Source: an uncultured Clostridia bacterium
GTDB lineage: Bacteria; Bacillota; Clostridia; TANB77; CAG-508
NCBI GenBank assembly: GCA_947632745.1
Contig: CANRQH010000049.1
Location: 1-9,611, forward strand
Reading direction: 5' to 3'
Length of the DNA: 9,611 nt
Below are positions 6,296-9,611 of the stretch, in pieces; within the stretch, counting starts at the first letter, position 1, and every line of letters starts with the position of its first letter. The notes under the pieces are model-generated. The model ran no database searches and had not been told where the DNA came from. It saw only the letters and a program-made list of their open reading frames with translations. Both the position numbers and the translations under genes were made by a program.

Positions 6296-7414
6296 TTATT
6301 CTCCTTTTAACCTAATTGGTAAAATCATATATACGTAATCATTGTTTTCAACAGATTTTATTAAACATGGTGATACATTTGTACCAAATTCTATATAAAT
6401 TTCTTCTTCATCTATTGCTTTTAAGCTGTCTAAGAAATATTTTGGGTTAAATCCTGCTTCTAAATTTTGTCCTTCTGTTGATATAAACACTTCTTCTTTT
6501 GCGTCTCCTGTTTGGTTTGTACATAATATTGTTAATTTTCCAATATCTACAGAAACTTTAACTGGATATTTTTTTTCTTTTTCTATTGTTGAAGATGAAA
6601 TTAAACTAATTCTTTCAAAACTATCTTGTAAATTATTTTTTTCTACTCTAATTCTTGTTTGCCAATTTTTAGGTATTACTGTTTCATAATTTAAAAATTC
6701 TCCATCTAGAATTCTTGTAACTACTTTACAATTTTCCATTTCAAATACTGCTTGATTTTTAGATACTCCTATTTTAACTGTTTCAAATGATTCTGTCAAA
6801 ATTTTATTAACTTCATTTAATGTTTTTGCAGGTATTACTGCTTTAAAATCGTTTACCTGAACTGGTATATTTAATGTTCTTAATGCTAATCTGAAACCAT
6901 CTATTGCAACAACATTTAATTTATTATCTTTTATTTCAAATAAACATCCTGTAAAAATTGGTCTATTTTCTTCTGTACTTACAGCAAATATTGTTTTTCT
7001 AATCATATTTTTTAATGCGCTTTGCTCTATACTTATAGAATTTTCTACTTCTATCTTAGGAAGTTCTGGAAATTCTTCTGGATTCATAGTTGCAAGTTTA
7101 TATAATGCTCCTTCACATTCTATAGTTAATAAATTATTATCATTAACACTTATGTTTATTTCTGAATCTGGTAATTTTCTAATTATTTCTGTAAACATTG
7201 TAGCATTTACTACTATACTTCCTTGTTCTTTAACTTCACATTCCATAACATATTCTATACCAAGTTCTAAATCATATGTTGTAAGTTTTATTTCATTATC
7301 ATTTGTTTGAATAAGTATACCTTCTAATATAGGCATTGTTGTTTTAGAAGCTACTCCTTTAACTACGGAATTAAGTGCTTTTATAATTTTATCTTTATAA
7401 CAAACAAATTTCAT
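6296..7414 (-). CDS. dnaN: DNA polymerase III subunit beta (sliding clamp)
   Basis: The beta clamp is a ring-shaped homodimer that tethers DNA polymerase III to the template and serves as a docking platform for other replication and repair proteins. The 372 residues fit the family (about 366-380) and its three repeated clamp domains of roughly 120 residues. Typical segments are the start MKFVCYKDKIIKALNSVVKG, TMPILEGILI, EFPELPKI, RPIFTGCLFEI followed by VAIDGFRLALR, and the C-terminal YMILPIRLKG, which contributes to the partner-binding pocket. The ATG at 7414 follows AAAGGAT by eight bases. It lies 350 bp from dnaA; the gap is the oriC unwinding region, so dnaN may be read with dnaA or from an unseen promoter there. 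Confidence 0.98.
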   Translation of the reverse strand: MKFVCYKDKIIKALNSVVKGVASKTTMPILEGILIQTNDNEIKLTTYDLELGIEYVMECEVKEQGSIVVNATMFTEIIRKLPDSEINISVNDNNLLTIECEGALYKLATMNPEEFPELPKIEVENSISIEQSALKNMIRKTIFAVSTEENRPIFTGCLFEIKDNKLNVVAIDGFRLALRTLNIPVQVNDFKAVIPAKTLNEVNKILTESFETVKIGVSKNQAVFEMENCKVVTRILDGEFLNYETVIPKNWQTRIRVEKNNLQDSFERISLISSSTIEKEKKYPVKVSVDIGKLTILCTNQTGDAKEEVFISTEGQNLEAGFNPKYFLDSLKAIDEEEIYIEFGTNVSPCLIKSVENNDYVYMILPIRLKGE

Positions 7415-7437
7415 TTTTTATTATCCTTTCATTTCGC

Positions 7438-7485
7438 TTTTTATTTTTAATATTAATATAATATATTTAGTAGTAGTAGTAGTAG
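7438..7485. other. oriC unwinding element with six DnaA-trio repeats
   Basis: Six uninterrupted TAG triplets (7468-7485) lie next to an A/T-only stretch (7438-7467) just upstream of dnaN. In B. subtilis, DnaA spreads from double-stranded boxes onto single-stranded DnaA-trios, 3'-(G/A)AT-5', to melt the origin. Read 3' to 5' on the plus strand away from the DnaA boxes, the array is GAT six times, the right strand and direction. The nearest DnaA-box-like site begins 13 bp away at 7499. The A/T-only part is the likely DNA unwinding element. Confidence 0.85.
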
Positions 7486-7498
7486 GTATTGTGTAAAG

Positions 7499-7717
7499 TG
7501 TGGAAAACTATGTGGAAACATTGCGCCCGTAGAAAAAATTATATGGATAATTTTGTGGATAACTAGGTACTTTTTTCCACAGTTTCAACTTTTTTTGTGG
7601 AAAATTAGTTATAAACACTTTTTAAACAGCTTATCCACATAGTATCTGTGGATAACGAATCAATGCTTTCCGTAAGAAGAGAAAGATTTTTTTATAACGA
7701 ACGAAAATTTATCCAAA
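7499..7717. other. Main oriC DnaA-box cluster between dnaA and dnaN
   Basis: There are three exact TTATCCACA boxes: 7631-7639 (+), 7554-7562 (-) and 7647-7655 (-). Sites with one mismatch are at 7499-7507 (-), 7542-7550 (-), 7573-7581 (+), 7596-7604 (-) and 7709-7717 (+). Weaker ones are at 7511-7519 (-) and 7609-7617 (+). A short GC-rich patch, TTGCGCCCG, lies at 7521-7529. The arrangement of boxes, then trios, then A/T-rich DNA toward dnaN matches the unwinding half of a bipartite Bacillota origin. Confidence 0.93.
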
Positions 7718-7764
7718 CAAAAATTTTTAAAATTTTTTGTTTTTATTAATATATATTTAAATTT

Positions 7765-9129
7765 TTAATTTTCAACATTCAAAATTATGTTTTTAACACT
7801 TTCCACAATTAATTTTGTATTTGTTTTTACTTTTATCTCATTTGAAATTTTTTTATATGCATGCATAACTGTTGAGTGGTCTCTCTTTCCAAAATCTATA
7901 CCAATCTGAGGAAAACTCATGTTAGCTACTTCTCTACATAAGTACATTGCGATTTGTCTTGGAAAAGCTACATCATTAGAACGTTTATTTCCAGATAAGT
8001 CTTTTTTATCTATGCTAAAGTATTTTGCAACTGTTTCCTGGATGTATTCTGAAGAGATTACTTTTTCCTTTTTTGAAATAAATTCATTTATAACATTTTC
8101 AGCAAGTTCTATTGTAATTGGGCTATGTGTAAGTGAAGCACGCGCAACAATTTTGTTAAAAACTCCTTCTAGCTCTCTAATGTTTGAATCTATTTTTGTT
8201 GCAATGTCTGCTAAAATAATATCATCTATAATTATATTTTCATCTAATGCTTTTTTTCTTAATATTGCTACTCTTGTTTCATAATCTGGACATGATATAT
8301 CTGCTAAAAGTCCCCATTCAAATCTTGATTTAAGCCTTTCTTCTAAAAATGGTATGTCACGAGGAGGTTTATCACTAGAAATTATTATTTGTTTTCCATT
8401 TTCATATAAAGTATTAAATGTATGGAAAAATTCCTCTTGCACTCTTTCTTTATTTGCAATAAATTGTATATCATCTATTAAAAGAGCATCTGCTGAACGA
8501 TATTTATTTCTAAATGGGTCATTTTTTCCATCTCTAATAGAATTTATTAAGTGATTTGTAAATTTTTCAGATGTTACATATACTATATTCATTGAACGAT
8601 TATTTTGAAAAATCCTATTTCCAACTGCTTGCATTAAGTGAGTTTTACCTAAACCAACTCCCCCATATATAAATAATGGATTATATGTTTTTGCTGGATT
8701 ATCTCCTACTGCAAGAGCTGCAGCATGTGCAAAACGGTTATTATTTCCAACAACGAAGGTTTCAAATGTATATTTTGGGTTTAAACTAGGATTTAAATAG
8801 TCTGATTCTTCATCTATATCTTCTTTTTTTGATGAAAATATTACTTCATTTGTATCTTTTTCTTTTTTATCATTTTCTAAAGAATGTACTGAGAACGTGT
8901 ATTCCCTATTCGTAATGTCTTTAATAGTATCTAAAACTAAACTTGCATATTTGTGTTCAAGTGCATCTTTTTTTAAATTACCATCACATTGAAAAACAAT
9001 ATGTGAATCATCAATTTTTTCTATTATTAATGGTTCAATATATGTTGTATATGAAATATTTGCAAGCTCCGGTTTTAGCCTCTTTCGTATGCTTTCCATT
9101 AGTTCGTTTTTATCTATATTGAAGTTCAT
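7765..9129 (-). CDS. dnaA: Chromosomal replication initiator protein DnaA
   Basis: DnaA binds DnaA boxes as an ATP-dependent oligomer and melts the origin. The 454 residues are normal for the family. Domain I spans about 1-85, followed by a short acidic and lysine-rich linker to about 115. The AAA+ domain opens with NPKYTFETFVVG and shows Walker A GGVGLGKT (156-163), Walker B LLIDDIQF (216-223), sensor I IISSDKPP (249-256), the SRFEWG segment with the arginine finger (268-273), and sensor II NIRELEG (316-322). Domain IV ends in the helix-turn-helix signature with RDHSTVMHAYKKI (416-428), which contacts the box. Domain I has Tyr where many homologues have Trp (SYTTYIEPL). The ATG at 9129 follows AAAGGAG with ideal spacing. 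DnaA boxes flank the gene on both sides, consistent with autoregulation. Confidence 0.98.
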   Translation of the reverse strand: MNFNIDKNELMESIRKRLKPELANISYTTYIEPLIIEKIDDSHIVFQCDGNLKKDALEHKYASLVLDTIKDITNREYTFSVHSLENDKKEKDTNEVIFSSKKEDIDEESDYLNPSLNPKYTFETFVVGNNNRFAHAAALAVGDNPAKTYNPLFIYGGVGLGKTHLMQAVGNRIFQNNRSMNIVYVTSEKFTNHLINSIRDGKNDPFRNKYRSADALLIDDIQFIANKERVQEEFFHTFNTLYENGKQIIISSDKPPRDIPFLEERLKSRFEWGLLADISCPDYETRVAILRKKALDENIIIDDIILADIATKIDSNIRELEGVFNKIVARASLTHSPITIELAENVINEFISKKEKVISSEYIQETVAKYFSIDKKDLSGNKRSNDVAFPRQIAMYLCREVANMSFPQIGIDFGKRDHSTVMHAYKKISNEIKVKTNTKLIVESVKNIILNVEN

Positions 9130-9153
9130 ACAACATCTCCTTTCTATGAAAAT
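9128..9153. repeat. Split repeat, copy A, spanning the dnaA ribosome binding site
   Basis: ATACAACAT (9128-9136) and TTTCTATGAAAAT (9141-9153) flank CTCC, which is the GGAG core of the dnaA SD on the minus strand. The same two blocks occur fused, without those four bases, at 9449-9470. Confidence 0.7.
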
Positions 9154-9170
9154 TTACATCAAAAATGTAA
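9154..9170. repeat. Small inverted repeat upstream of dnaA
   Basis: TTACAT (9154-9159) and ATGTAA (9165-9170) are inverted around CAAAA, close behind the dnaA SD. It could be an operator or a weak mRNA hairpin; at this AT content chance is possible. Confidence 0.3.
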
Positions 9171-9209
9171 CCAAATTATGTTTATTAAACAAACAAAAAT
9201 TCTTTAAAG

Positions 9210-9401
9210 TTATCCACAAAGTTATTCACATGTGTTGATAAGTTTGTAATATTTTAGTAAAAAACAATCCAATTCTCGAACATATTTTTATACCTTGAAA
9301 CAAAGCACCCATAAGCATTTGAAACTATTAAATAATACTGAAATATTTTTGAAAAATATGTTTAAAAATATAAAAAATGATTGTGGAAAACTTGTGCATA
9401 A
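9210..9401. other. Upstream oriC DnaA-box cluster
   Basis: One exact box, TTATCCACA (9210-9218, +), is followed by one-mismatch sites at 9222-9230 (+) and 9233-9241 (-), spaced 11-12 bp so they fall on one helix face. A second pair, also one mismatch each and 11 bp apart, lies at 9382-9390 (-) and 9393-9401 (-). This is the usual position of the second half of a bipartite origin and of dnaA autoregulation. The A/T-rich DNA between the groups (9242-9381) shows no gene and no convincing promoter. Confidence 0.85.
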
Positions 9402-9448
9402 CTTTTAAAAAATTTACAAAAAATTTTTTTTATATCGATAAATGTGTT

Positions 9449-9470
9449 ATACAACATTTTCTATGAAAAT
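9449..9470. repeat. Split repeat, copy B, lacking the SD core
   Basis: These 22 bases equal copy A (9128-9153) with its CTCC removed. Here the junction makes a perfect inverted repeat, CATTTTC-TAT-GAAAATG (9455-9471). No start codon with an SD follows on either strand. The rest of 9402-9567 shows no gene. Confidence 0.7.
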
Positions 9471-9567
9471 GCAACAAATTTTTTGAAAAAATATATAAAA
9501 AAACTTTAAAGACCGTATTTCCTTAGAAGTTTAGGTTACAGGATAATAGTTTTTAATAAAAAAATAG

Positions 9568-9594
9568 CGAGCCTTCTTAGAAATAGAAGGCTCG
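9568..9594 (-). terminator. Rho-independent terminator of a gene beyond the right edge
   Basis: CGAGCCTTCT (9568-9577) pairs with AGAAGGCTCG (9585-9594), a perfect 10-bp stem with a seven-base loop. On the minus strand it runs into CTATTTTTTTATT, a good U-tract; on the plus strand the tail is only TTTAATAATC. It therefore fits a leftward transcript ending just before the dnaA region. Confidence 0.82.
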
Positions 9595-9611
9595 TTTAAT
9601 AATCAGAAAGC

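Noticed and set aside
7468..7485. TAG run as a CRISPR or simple microsatellite
   Set aside because: Its place beside DnaA boxes and an A/T-only stretch, with the right strand orientation, fits DnaA-trios. There are no spacers, and no CRISPR-like repeats occur anywhere in the window.
9355..9449. Short minus-strand frame beginning ATG TTG TAT in repeat copy B, about 31 codons
   Set aside because: There is no SD, the composition is that of A/T-rich noncoding DNA, and it overlaps DnaA boxes.

Overview
The window is the chromosomal replication-origin region of a very AT-rich, low-GC Gram-positive bacterium, most likely a member of the Clostridia (Bacillota). The gene order dnaA-dnaN-recF-gyrB, the TTATCCACA DnaA boxes, the GGAGG-type Shine-Dalgarno (SD) sites, the standard genetic code (TGG for Trp, TGA not read through) and a pair of perfect Spo0A boxes all fit this. 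Every protein gene seen is on the minus strand. The sequence alone does not support a genus.

Right to left: a leftward hairpin terminator (9568-9594) closes something outside the window. An upstream DnaA-box cluster (9210-9401) precedes dnaA (9129-7765). The dnaA-dnaN gap holds the main part of oriC: ten DnaA-box-like sites, a run of six TAG DnaA-trios and an A/T-only unwinding element. Next are dnaN (7414-6296), its terminator, an unusual third DnaA-box pair, then recF (5955-4885) and gyrB (4728-2800). The small S4-domain gene (yaaA/rlbA) usual between dnaN and recF is missing, and gyrA does not follow gyrB.

The 750 bp left of gyrB is the least ordinary part. The plus strand carries what looks like a large structured RNA of about 400 nt. 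It has a 16-bp terminal helix, a 15-bp internal helix and a 13-bp bulged helix. Many of the pairs are G-U, which works only for a plus-strand transcript. A 42-nt perfect palindrome, apparently a terminator shared with convergent gyrB, ends it. No known RNA family was recognised. Just upstream of it two perfect tandem Spo0A boxes in abrB-like spacing sit between this RNA and a consensus SigA promoter that fires leftward.

That leftward promoter serves a conjugation (type IV secretion) module: a TraC-like protein and a VirB4-family ATPase cut by the left edge. In both genes the best SD is followed at normal spacing by an in-frame ATA rather than ATG, so their true starts are uncertain.

Together the genes cover origin recognition and melting (DnaA), processivity (beta clamp), gap repair (RecF) and supercoiling (GyrB), placed beside a mobile-element-type operon and an RNA that may be linked to Spo0A, the regulator of sporulation and post-exponential growth.
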